From the NCBI GenBank assembly GCA_023430685.1, contig JAEYZH010000150.1, forward strand, positions 1 to 8,325: a stretch of DNA of 8,325 nt, in the 5' to 3' direction. Shown piece by piece: positions 1-7,067 of the stretch. A program made the position numbers and the translations under genes. How positions within the stretch are numbered: position 1 is the first letter of the stretch; each line of letters starts with the position of its first letter. The DNA comes from Pseudomonadota bacterium (lineage in GTDB: Bacteria; Pseudomonadota; Gammaproteobacteria; Xanthomonadales; Rhodanobacteraceae). The notes under the pieces are model-generated. The model did not search any database. It worked only from the letters and a program-made list of their open reading frames with translations, and was not told the DNA's origin.

Positions 1-1952
1 GCGCAGGCGAACGCAACGCGTTCCGCGCCGCGCTGGCGGCGGCCGCGCGCGGCGCGGACTCGGACTGGCGCAAGCTCGCCGCCGCCGTCGACAGCGACTA
101 CCCGCCCTATCCGTACATCGAGCTCGCCGCGCTGCGCAGCGACCTCAAGCACGCCTCGCCGGAAGCGGTCGAGCGCTTCCTGGCGCGCTGGTCCGACACG
201 CGCGCTGCCGCCGACCTGCGCTCGGCCTGGCTGCGCGAACTCGCGCGACGAGGCGACTGGCCGCGCGTGCGCGCGACCTATGCCGGCAGCGAAGAGCGCG
301 ACCTGCAGTGCCACGCCTTGCGGGCTCGGCGCGTCGCCGGCGAAACGCTCGACTTCGCGCGCGACCTCGAACCCGTATGGCAGGGCAGCCAGCGTCTTCC
401 CGACGCCTGCGCCGCGGTGATCGCAGATGCGCGCGCGAGCGGCCTCATCGATGATGCGCAGGCGTGGGCGCGGCTCGCGCGCGCGGCCGAGGCCGGCCAG
501 GCCGACGCGGTGGCCCAGGTGGCCGGATGGCTCGACGGCACGGTTCGCGTCGAGGCGGACCGCGTGCTCGCGGCGCTGCGCGATGCACCCGCGAGTTTCG
601 CCAAGGCGAAGACCTGGCCCGACACGCCACGCACGCGCGACGCGCTGGCCTGGGGCCTCGCGCGCCATGCACGCCGCGACAGCGCCGCGGCCGAAGCGGC
701 ATGGGCGGATCTCGCCGCACGCTTCAAGTGGGACGCGGCCCAGAAAAACCGCATCCTCAATGCGATCGCGCTGTATCGTGCGACGAGCTATTCGCCCGAT
801 GCGCTCGCACGGCTGAAGGCGCTGCCGCCGGAGGCCGATGACGACGCGACCCGCGAGTGGCGCGTGCGCGGCGCGCTCGCATCGGCCGATTACGCAGGCA
901 CGCTCGAAGCACTCGAGCGGATGTCCGACGGGCAGAAGGCCGACCCGCAATGGCGCTACCTGCGCGGGCGCATGCTGATGAAGCTCGGCCGCGACGCGGA
1001 AGCGACCGCGCTGCTCGGCGAGGTCGCGCGCGAGGCGACGTTCCACGGCTTCCTCGCGGCCGACTGGGTCGGGCGACCGTACTCGATCTGTCCGGACACG
1101 CTCGCTGCCGACGCGCAGGCCACCGCACGACTCGAGCGCCAGCCCGATCTCGCACGCGCGTTCGAGTTCCGCGAACTCGGCATGCTGCGCGAAGGCCGGC
1201 GCGAGTGGGATTTCGCGATGGCCAAGCTGGAGCCCGCGCAGCAGCGGCTCGCGGCCGATCTCGCGTATCGCCGCGGCTGGTACGACCGCGCGGTGTTCGC
1301 GTTTTCGGCTGCGCCCGAGACCCGCCGGCTGTACGAGCAGCGCTTCCCGGTCGCGATGGAACACCAGGTGCGGCGCGATGCGCGCGAAGCCGGCATCGAC
1401 CCGGCGTGGGCCTACGCGATCATCCGTGCCGAGAGCGCGTGGATGGCCGACGCGCGCTCGCATGCGGACGCCTACGGATTGATGCAACTGCTGCCCGCCG
1501 TCGGCAAGCAGGTCGCGAAGTCGGCGGACGTCGCATGGAGGGGCGTCAACGGCCTGTTCGACCCCGAGTACAACGTCAAGCTCGGCACGCGCTTCCTCGG
1601 CCAGATGGCGCGCGAGTTCGACGGCAACCCGTGGCTCGCGAGCGCGGCCTACAACGCGGGCGCGCGGCCGGTGCGACGCTGGCTCGAGGCGCGCGCGACA
1701 CTCGAACCGGACTTCTTCATCGAGACGATCCCGTATCGCGAGACGCGCGAGTACGTCGCGCGCGTGCTCGCCTTCGCCGTGATCTACGACTGGCGCCTCA
1801 ACGACCAGGTGCTGCCGCTGTCCTCGCGCATGCCGAGGGTCGGGCAGGCGACGCGTGCGGGCAACCCCTCCCCGCCACGCAAGCGCGTGGTCTGCGAAGC
1901 CGGCCCTGCCGCGCCCGCACCCGCGGGCGCGACCGCCAGCGGCGAACGATGA
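1..1952 (+). CDS. slt: Soluble lytic murein transglycosylase, Slt70 type (5' end cut by window edge)
   Basis: This periplasmic enzyme cleaves the MurNAc-GlcNAc bond of peptidoglycan, giving 1,6-anhydro-muropeptides for wall turnover and recycling. The frame is open from base 3 to the TGA at 1950-1952, giving 649 visible residues; the start and signal peptide lie left of the window. A GTG at 267 is an internal codon, because clear Slt U-domain sequence (YPPYPYIELAALRSDL) lies upstream of it. The helical superhelix fills the first ~440 residues. The catalytic domain follows, with the putative catalytic Glu at visible residue 477 (context IIRAESAW), then AYGLMQLLP and AYNAG (Tyr550). E. coli Slt70 has Glu478 in the mature protein, so probably little more than the signal peptide is missing. 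After the catalytic fold comes a Pro/Ala-rich tail of ~40 residues, probably disordered. The stop overlaps the next start (ATGA), implying translational coupling with the antiporter. Confidence 0.93.
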   Translation, partial: AGERNAFRAALAAAARGADSDWRKLAAAVDSDYPPYPYIELAALRSDLKHASPEAVERFLARWSDTRAAADLRSAWLRELARRGDWPRVRATYAGSEERDLQCHALRARRVAGETLDFARDLEPVWQGSQRLPDACAAVIADARASGLIDDAQAWARLARAAEAGQADAVAQVAGWLDGTVRVEADRVLAALRDAPASFAKAKTWPDTPRTRDALAWGLARHARRDSAAAEAAWADLAARFKWDAAQKNRILNAIALYRATSYSPDALARLKALPPEADDDATREWRVRGALASADYAGTLEALERMSDGQKADPQWRYLRGRMLMKLGRDAEATALLGEVAREATFHGFLAADWVGRPYSICPDTLAADAQATARLERQPDLARAFEFRELGMLREGRREWDFAMAKLEPAQQRLAADLAYRRGWYDRAVFAFSAAPETRRLYEQRFPVAMEHQVRRDAREAGIDPAWAYAIIRAESAWMADARSHADAYGLMQLLPAVGKQVAKSADVAWRGVNGLFDPEYNVKLGTRFLGQMAREFDGNPWLASAAYNAGARPVRRWLEARATLEPDFFIETIPYRETREYVARVLAFAVIYDWRLNDQVLPLSSRMPRVGQATRAGNPSPPRKRVVCEAGPAAPAPAGATASGER

Positions 1953-3742
1953 GCGTATCGCCCGCGCTGCAGCTCGCGGCGCTCGCAGCGCTCGGCTTCT
2001 GCGCGCAATGGCTCGCGTGGCGCGTGCGCCTGCCCGCGATCCTGTTCCTGCTGCTGCTCGGACTCATGCTGGGTCCGGGCCTGGGCTGGCTCGATCCGGA
2101 TGCGGCGATGGGTCCGCTGCTGTTCCCGTTCGTCACGCTCGGCGTCGCGATCATCCTGTTCGAAGGCGCGGCGAGCCTGCGATTCCACGAGCTCGCGGGC
2201 GTCGGCGGCACGGTTTCCCGGCTCGTGACCGTTGGCGCGCTGGTGAGCGTGGTCGTGCTCGCGGCGGCCGCGCACTGGATCGCGGGACTGTCGTGGGAAC
2301 TGGCCGCGCTGTTCGGTGCGCTGACCTGCGTGACCGGCCCGACCGTGATCATGCCGATGCTGCGCAGCGTGCGGCCGAACACGCGCATCTCGAACGTGCT
2401 GCGCTGGGAAGGCATCATCATCGATCCGCTCGGCGCCCTGTTGGCGGTACTGGTCTACGAAGCGATCGTGTCGCAGCAGGACGGGCATTCGCTGCGCGTG
2501 TTCGGTTTCACGGTCTTCGCCGGCGCGGCCTGTGGAGCACTAGGCGCGGCGGTGCTCGCGTTCCTGCTGCGCCGCAACTGGCTTCCGGAGTACCTGCAAA
2601 CCTACGGCACGCTGGCGGTGTTGTTGCTGACGTTCACGAGCGCGAACGAGCTCGCGCACGAATCGGGCCTGCTCGCGGTCACCGTGATGGGCATCGTGCT
2701 GGCCAACCTGCGCGGCCTCGCGATCGAGGAAATCCTCTCGTTCAAGGAGCACCTGAGCACATTGCTGATCAGCGCGCTGTTCATCCTGCTCGCGGCGCGC
2801 CTCCGATGGCCGCTGCCTGCCGGTGCGCTTCCCGCGGGGCTGCTGATCCTGGTCGTCGCGCAGGTCGTTGCACGACCGCTGGCGGTGCTCGCGAGCAGCA
2901 TGGGTGGCTCGCTGTCCTGGCGCGAGCGCGCGCTGGTCGCATGGGTCGCGCCGCGCGGGATCGTCGCTGCTGCGGTCTCCGCGCTGTTCGCGCTGCGACT
3001 CGAGTCGCAAGGCATCGAAGGCGCCGAGATGCTGGTGCCCTTGGCGTTCGCGCTGATCATCGGCACGGTCACGCTGCAGAGTGCGACCGCGGGCCCGCTC
3101 GCGCGCTGGCTCGATGTCGCAGAACGTGAGCCGCGCGGCGTGCTCGTGATCGGTGCGAACCGCGTCGCGCGCGCGGTCTCCAAGGCGCTCGTCGACCAAG
3201 GCGTGCAGGTACTGGTCGCGGACGATGACTGGCCCGACATCCAGGCGGCGCGCATGGCGGGGTTGCCGGTCTGGTACGGCGATCCGCTCAGTGAACACGC
3301 CGAACGCACGCTGCCGCTCGATGGCATCGGCCGGTTGTTCGCGATGTCCACGCGCGGGGAGCACAACAGCCTCGCCTGCGTGCGCTACCGACCCGAGTTC
3401 GGGCGCCATCGCGTGTACCGCCTGCGCGTGCGCGAAGCCACCGCCGACGGTGCCCGGCGTCGCGAACAATCCGATACGATCCGCGCCGATCGCCTGTTCG
3501 GCAGCGAGGTGACGCTGGGCGCGATCGAACGCAAGCTCGACGAAGGCTGGCGCATCAAGAGCACGCGCCTGTCGGAAACGTTCGGACTCGATGCGTTCCG
3601 CCAGACACACGGCGCGGAGGCACTCGTGCTGTTCTGCGTCGACGAGCAGGGGCGGCTGCGCGTCGCGAGCGAATCACGCAGGCTCGAGGCGAAACCCGGC
3701 TGTTCGCTGACCGCGCTCGTGCCGCCGGAAGCGGCTTCCTGA
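1949..3742 (+). CDS. Cation/proton antiporter (CPA/NhaP-like) with C-terminal TrkA-N-like domain
   Basis: Inner-membrane monovalent cation/H+ exchanger of 597 residues. Residues 1-385 are strongly hydrophobic, with about 12-13 possible membrane segments, matching the Na_H_Exchanger fold. Recognisable motifs are LFEGAASLRF (about 70-79), CVTGPTVIMPMLRSVRPN (127-144), WEGIIIDPLGALLAVLVYE (153-171) and VAPRGIVAA (333-341). Asp159 sits where CPA1 proteins have the Asn-Asp pair, but here it is preceded by Ile158. From about 396 a soluble Rossmann-like part begins (VLVIGANRVARAV), resembling the TrkA-N nucleotide-binding domain but with a degenerate glycine motif; a basic/acidic C-terminal part follows. 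The ATG at 1949 overlaps the slt stop and no strong Shine-Dalgarno precedes it, so translation probably depends on coupling. An open frame extends upstream to 857, but only as an overlap inside slt. The ion specificity (Na+ or K+) cannot be read from sequence. Confidence 0.9.
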   Translation: MSVSPALQLAALAALGFCAQWLAWRVRLPAILFLLLLGLMLGPGLGWLDPDAAMGPLLFPFVTLGVAIILFEGAASLRFHELAGVGGTVSRLVTVGALVSVVVLAAAAHWIAGLSWELAALFGALTCVTGPTVIMPMLRSVRPNTRISNVLRWEGIIIDPLGALLAVLVYEAIVSQQDGHSLRVFGFTVFAGAACGALGAAVLAFLLRRNWLPEYLQTYGTLAVLLLTFTSANELAHESGLLAVTVMGIVLANLRGLAIEEILSFKEHLSTLLISALFILLAARLRWPLPAGALPAGLLILVVAQVVARPLAVLASSMGGSLSWRERALVAWVAPRGIVAAAVSALFALRLESQGIEGAEMLVPLAFALIIGTVTLQSATAGPLARWLDVAEREPRGVLVIGANRVARAVSKALVDQGVQVLVADDDWPDIQAARMAGLPVWYGDPLSEHAERTLPLDGIGRLFAMSTRGEHNSLACVRYRPEFGRHRVYRLRVREATADGARRREQSDTIRADRLFGSEVTLGAIERKLDEGWRIKSTRLSETFGLDAFRQTHGAEALVLFCVDEQGRLRVASESRRLEAKPGCSLTALVPPEAAS

Positions 3743-3847
3743 GAATCGCGCGAGCGAGGCATCGGTGGCACTGCGCAGGCTGGCTCGCACCTCATTGCGG
3801 CGCGCCACGATCGCGCTTCCCAACCCGCTCACCTCGACGCGCGCATT
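3743..3847. other. Convergent intergenic gap
   Basis: This 105-base gap separates the ends of the antiporter gene (plus strand) and the collagen-like gene (minus strand). A weak inverted repeat (GCGCG at 3800-3804 and CGCGC at 3812-3816, seven-base loop) is the best hairpin seen, without a T-tract on either side. No convincing intrinsic terminator or small gene is visible; Rho-dependent termination is possible. Confidence 0.5.
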
Positions 3848-5356
3848 TCAGTGTCCGTACAAGCCCGCCGCCTGCGCGTGCGCCGCGATCTGCGCTTCGC
3901 TCAGCGCCTGCCCATAGAACAACGCGACGTGGCCGAGCGTTGCATAGACGAACGGGCGATCGGCCCCGGGTTCCGATGCCACGTAGACCTTCGGATTCAC
4001 GAGGGACGGGAACGGCGCGGGCGGATACCCGAACATCGACTGCACCTGCAGCAGCCGCGCGTTGATGTAGAAGCGCACCTGGTTCGCATTGGCGTCGAGC
4101 ACGGCCGCGATGTGGTACGCGTGGCCCGCGGTGAGTCCCGAAAGATCGACGCGCGTGTCGTTGCCGACCTGCAGGCGCGGCTGCAGGTTGGACACGCCGA
4201 ACACGAGGAACGGGACCGCAGGCGCATCGTCGCCGATGGACAGGATCGGCTGGAATCCCGCGCCATTGGTTTGCGGGCTGTACACGGCTTCTACCGTGAG
4301 CGAGCCACTCGGGTTCGGAAGCCCGGTCGGGTTGCCCACCGCGGACGCCTTCCCGTTGCCCTCGTTCATGCGCAGGTAGTTCGCGTTGCTGGTCGGGAAC
4401 AGCCGACTCCAGCCCGGCCGCAGCGTCAAGCTCGAGCCACTCAGCGTGACGTCGATGTCGGCCGAACCGATGTCGTCGAACACGGTCGCCGCGGGCGCTT
4501 CGTCCAGCTTGTAGTAAAGGGTCGGGTTGTCCGCGAGGATCATCGATTCCAGGCTCGGTGCGCCGCCGCCCGGCGCGAGCGCGACCCAGGTGTTGTTGTA
4601 GCGCGCGTAGAGCTGGCCGTCGGCAGGCGCGTCGGCGAACGAGCCGCCCGCAGGACCTTGCGGTCCTTCGGGACCGGGATCGCCCTGCACGCCCTGCGGA
4701 CCCGGGCCACCCTGGGGTCCGGGCACGCCCTGCGGACCCGGATCACCCTGCGGTCCGGGCGTGCCCTGCGGTCCCGGGTCACCTTGGGGTCCGGGCACAC
4801 CCTGCGGACCCGGATCACCCTGCGGTCCGGGCACACCCTGCGGACCCGGGTCGCCCTGCGGTCCGGGCACACCCTGCGGACCGGGGTCGCCCTGCGTTCC
4901 GGGCACACCTTGCGGACCCGGCTCACCCTGCGGCCCCTGCATGCCCTGTGGACCCGGATCACCTTGCGGTCCCTGCGGCCCGGGATTGCCGTCGAGTGCG
5001 AATTGCGCGACCGGCGTCGTCGACACTGCCTGGCGCGGCGACAGCGGCACGCCGTTCACGCGCACCTCGAGCCAGCGCTGATCGCCCGTGAATGCGCCCG
5101 GGAAGCTCAGACTCACCGTGAACAGGCCATCGGTGACCGGGAACGCGGGCTCGCTGATCGAAGACCCGACCTGCGAACCGCCGGTCTCCGCGTCGTACAG
5201 CACGAAGGTGAGGTCGACCGCGCCGTTCAATGGCTGGCCGTCCTGTTGCAGACGGGCCTGGTAGGTGAAGTCCGGCAACTGCGCGACCTGCGCGAGCGTC
5301 GGCGCCGCGAACACGGCCAGGCAACCCCACAATGCGATGCGCAGCAGGCTCTTCAT
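3848..5356 (-). CDS. Secreted collagen-like protein with C-terminal LamG (concanavalin A-like) domain
   Basis: An exported protein of 502 residues, likely a surface or extracellular adhesin/fibre; function inferred from architecture only. Domains in order: signal peptide (1-22, MKSLLRIAL..., cleavage near PTLA|QV); a compact beta domain (about 25-120) of the kind reading FTYQARLQQDGQPLNG...DLTFVLYDA...LFTVSLSF...WLEVRVNG...LSPRQ, common ahead of collagen or tail-fibre regions; 38 uninterrupted Gly-X-Y triplets (123-236); a short link with LYARYNNTWVAL (249-260), as in phage-fibre-like proteins; and a LamG/lectin-like domain (about 270-500) starting LYYKLDEAPAATVFDDIG and ending AHAQAAGLYGH. 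The frame is open further upstream to 5497, but the signal peptide, a GAGGA at 5366-5370 nine bases before the ATG, and the ATGA overlap with the preceding gene fix the start at 5356. No membrane anchor or sortase signal is visible. Confidence 0.88.
   Translation of the reverse strand: MKSLLRIALWGCLAVFAAPTLAQVAQLPDFTYQARLQQDGQPLNGAVDLTFVLYDAETGGSQVGSSISEPAFPVTDGLFTVSLSFPGAFTGDQRWLEVRVNGVPLSPRQAVSTTPVAQFALDGNPGPQGPQGDPGPQGMQGPQGEPGPQGVPGTQGDPGPQGVPGPQGDPGPQGVPGPQGDPGPQGVPGPQGDPGPQGTPGPQGDPGPQGVPGPQGGPGPQGVQGDPGPEGPQGPAGGSFADAPADGQLYARYNNTWVALAPGGGAPSLESMILADNPTLYYKLDEAPAATVFDDIGSADIDVTLSGSSLTLRPGWSRLFPTSNANYLRMNEGNGKASAVGNPTGLPNPSGSLTVEAVYSPQTNGAGFQPILSIGDDAPAVPFLVFGVSNLQPRLQVGNDTRVDLSGLTAGHAYHIAAVLDANANQVRFYINARLLQVQSMFGYPPAPFPSLVNPKVYVASEPGADRPFVYATLGHVALFYGQALSEAQIAAHAQAAGLYGH
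4685..4963 (-). repeat. 36-base tandem repeat encoding GDPGPQGVPGPQ units
   Basis: Within the collagen-like region (all triplets 4649-4990) the protein repeats a 12-residue unit, GDP-GPQ-GVP-GPQ, seven times in tandem plus a partial eighth. Some copies vary (GEP for GDP, GTP or GMQ for GVP, GTQ for GPQ, GGP for GDP). At DNA level this is a 36-base direct repeat with synonymous differences such as ccctgcgg/ccttgggg, so it is not a perfect array. The most regular copies lie in the middle and the ends are more diverged, as expected for expansion by slippage or unequal recombination. Confidence 0.85.
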
Positions 5357-5682
5357 GGTTGGCAATCCTCGAATCCATTGCGGAACAGGCGGTCGCCGGC
5401 GACGGGCATCGCGAGAAAGCCCGCGTCGAGCGCGTAGCCGCCCCCCGTGGCGCGACCGGCGACCGGCTCGGCGACCGTGGCATCGAGCAGGAAGCACGGG
5501 CTGGCCGCGCGCGTGACGCCGCCACCCGCGATGACGTGCTGGGATACCAGCACGGGCTGGCCCCGCCTCGGCGTGTTCGCGTCGGCAGCCGTCGCCGCCG
5601 CCGAGACCGCGACGGGCAGCAGCAGCGCAAGAACGATCGCGCGATGGCGGAAGTCGCTCGCGCGGGTTCGGATGTCAGGCAT
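5353..5682 (-). CDS. Small secreted protein with GFE-type C-terminal tail
   Basis: A 109-residue protein of unknown function, predicted to be exported. A basic N-terminus (MPDIRTRASDFRHR) is followed by a hydrophobic stretch at 15-33 (AIVLALLLPVAVSAAATAA), a good signal peptide with likely cleavage near residues 30-34. The mature part of about 75 residues reads VIAGGGVTRAASPCFLLDATV-AEPVAGRATGGGYALDAGF, a pattern (GGG...L.GT.GqP.AG...GG.Y.L.gGF) I recognise from many uncharacterised secreted bacterial proteins. It ends LFRNGFEDCQP, resembling the short '(I/L)F..GFE' tails of Xanthomonadales exported proteins. Two cysteines (63 and 107) could pair. The start at 5682 is supported by AGGGGG at 5691-5696, eight bases upstream; twelve further in-frame codons upstream are less likely. 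Its stop overlaps the collagen-like start (ATGA), and its last codons carry that gene's ribosome site, so the two are probably co-translated. Confidence 0.8.
   Translation of the reverse strand: MPDIRTRASDFRHRAIVLALLLPVAVSAAATAADANTPRRGQPVLVSQHVIAGGGVTRAASPCFLLDATVAEPVAGRATGGGYALDAGFLAMPVAGDRLFRNGFEDCQP
5366..5370 (-). promoter_or_regulatory. Ribosome binding site of the collagen-like gene, inside the upstream gene
   Basis: GAGGA on the minus strand lies nine bases before the ATG at 5356 and within the last codons of the small secreted protein gene. It decides the start at 5356 over the longer open frame, and with the ATGA overlap argues for coupled translation. Confidence 0.65.
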
Positions 5683-5756
5683 CGATCGAGCCCCCTGTGG
5701 ACCCCGGCTGGTCGTCAACGATACCCCTGTTCGGGCGGCTTGTCGCTTCGACGCAC
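5683..5756 (-). other. Short gap between the sigma factor gene and the secreted-protein gene
   Basis: In these 74 bases I see no hairpin with a T-tract on the minus strand, so read-through from the sigma gene is possible. A TTGACG is present, but no plausible -10 box sits 16-18 bases downstream. A CGTCGA near the sigma stop lacks a matching CGTC/CGAC at the right spacing, so no ECF42 promoter is called here. Confidence 0.45.
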
Positions 5757-7019
5757 TCAGGAATGGGCGGCCGCGCGTCGCAGCAGCAATGCGCGCTCGC
5801 GCTCGTTGCGCGTCAGCGCAGCCGCACGCTCGAACTCCGTGCGCGCCTCCTCACGCCGACCGAGCTTGCCGAGCAGGTCGCCGCGCACGCTCGGCAACAG
5901 GTGGTAGTCCTTCAGCGCGGGGTCGCCGAGCAGGCGATCGACCGCGTCGAGGCCTGCCGCGGGGCCGGAACGCATCCCGAGCGCGACGGCGCGATTCAGA
6001 TCGACCACCGGCGACGGCGCCACCTGCGCGAGCGCGTCGTAGAGCGTGACGATGCGCGCCCAGTCGGTGTCCTCGGCGCGGCGCGCGCGTGCATGGCAGG
6101 CGGCGATCGCCGCCTGCAGCGCGTACGGACCGGGCGCGCGCCCGATGCGCTCGATGCGCTCGAGTGCACCGAGGCCACGCCGGATCAGCAGGCGGTCCCA
6201 GCGGCTGCGGTCCTGTTCGAGCAGCAGCACGGGCTCGCCGTCGGGTCCGCGGCGCGCGCCGAGGCGCGAAGCCTGGATTTCCATCAGCGCGACGAGTCCG
6301 AGCACCTCGGGTTCGCCCGGCGCGAGGCCCGCGAGCACGCGACCTAGCCGCAACGCGTCTTCGCACAGCTGCGGGCGCGTCCAGTCGGTGCCGGTGCTCG
6401 CCGCGTAGCCTTCGTTGAAGATCAGGTAGATCACGCCGAGCACCGCGGGCAGGCGCTCGTCGCGTTCGGTGCCGCGCGGCACCTCGAACGGCACCGCTGC
6501 GTCGGCGAGCGCGCGCTTCGCGCGCACGATGCGTTGCGCGATCGTCGGTTCCGGCACGAGGAATGCGCGCGCGATCTCGGCCGTGGTCAGGCCGCCGAGC
6601 ATGCGCAGCGTCAGCGCGACGCGCGACTCGATCGGCAGCACCGGGTGGCAGGCCGTGAACACGAGCCGCAACAAGTCGTCGCCGATGTCGTCGTCGAGCA
6701 TGTCGGTGGCGTCCGCCGGATGCGCGGCCTCCAGCCTGTCCGGGTCATGGCCGAGCTGCTCGTGCTTGCGCACGATCAGCTGTTCGCGCCGCAACCGGTC
6801 CACCGCACGGTGCTTCGCGGTCGCCATCAACCACGCGCCGGGATTGTCGGGCACGCCGCTCCTGGGCCAGTTCTCGAGCGCGGCCACCAGTGCATCCTGG
6901 GCGAGGTCCTCGGCCAGGCCGACGTCGCGCAGCATGCGTGCGAGCGCGGCCGTCACACGCGCCGCTTCGATGCGCCACACGGCCTCGATGGTCCTTGCGA
7001 TGTCCTGCGCCATGGGCAT
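5757..7019 (-). CDS. ECF sigma factor, ECF42 type, with DUF6596/TPR-like C-terminal extension
   Basis: A 420-residue RNA polymerase sigma factor. Region 2 covers about 10-80 (VGLAEDLAQDALVAALENWP, then PGAWLMATAKHRAVDRLRRE). Region 4 covers about 112-172, with the helix-turn-helix LTTAEIARAFLVPEPTIAQRIVRAKRAL. A long extension follows: the conserved block RLPAVLGVIYLIFNEGYAAS (189-208), then WDRLLIRRGLGALERI and a TPR-like helical part to the end. This layout and length are those of group ECF42, in which the extension is known to matter for activity and no anti-sigma factor is used; none is visible here. The ATG at 7019 directly follows an in-frame TGA; a second ATG at 7013 is an alternative, and the ribosome site is weak for either. 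It lies 48 bases after the YCII gene, the standard ECF42 partner. It likely drives its own operon through the site at 7483-7509. Confidence 0.92.
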   Translation of the reverse strand: MPMAQDIARTIEAVWRIEAARVTAALARMLRDVGLAEDLAQDALVAALENWPRSGVPDNPGAWLMATAKHRAVDRLRREQLIVRKHEQLGHDPDRLEAAHPADATDMLDDDIGDDLLRLVFTACHPVLPIESRVALTLRMLGGLTTAEIARAFLVPEPTIAQRIVRAKRALADAAVPFEVPRGTERDERLPAVLGVIYLIFNEGYAASTGTDWTRPQLCEDALRLGRVLAGLAPGEPEVLGLVALMEIQASRLGARRGPDGEPVLLLEQDRSRWDRLLIRRGLGALERIERIGRAPGPYALQAAIAACHARARRAEDTDWARIVTLYDALAQVAPSPVVDLNRAVALGMRSGPAAGLDAVDRLLGDPALKDYHLLPSVRGDLLGKLGRREEARTEFERAAALTRNERERALLLRRAAAHS

Positions 7020-7067
7020 GGATCACACCATCGCAGGCGCGCGTGCGCAAGCCATGCCGTTGCGCAT

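Noticed and set aside
857..1948. The antiporter frame stays open upstream by about 360 codons inside slt.
   Set aside because: The upstream translation is Arg/Ala-rich out-of-frame slt sequence; the antiporter family N-terminus begins at the ATG at 1949.
3800..3816. Weak hairpin in the convergent gap as a bidirectional terminator.
   Set aside because: Only five base pairs, a seven-base loop and no T-tract on either strand.
4685..4963. The 36-base repeat period could suggest a CRISPR array.
   Set aside because: The units are contiguous with no spacers, code in frame for Gly-X-Y triplets and vary at synonymous sites.
4761..5081. Plus-strand frame coding for repeated CGPGSPCGPGTP units, looking like a Cys-rich repeat protein.
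   Set aside because: It is the reverse-complement reading of the same 36-base repeat; it lacks a signal peptide and overlaps a convincing gene.
3851..5437. A 528-codon plus-strand open frame opposite the collagen-like gene, rich in repeated TLRTRITLRSGH-like stretches.
   Set aside because: It is the antisense image of the collagen repeats in GC-rich DNA; no signal peptide or known domain, whereas the minus-strand protein has clear domains.
5357..5497. N-terminal extension of the collagen-like protein by 47 residues.
   Set aside because: It is Arg-rich, would bury the signal peptide and lies inside the preceding secreted-protein gene; the start at 5356 has a ribosome site.
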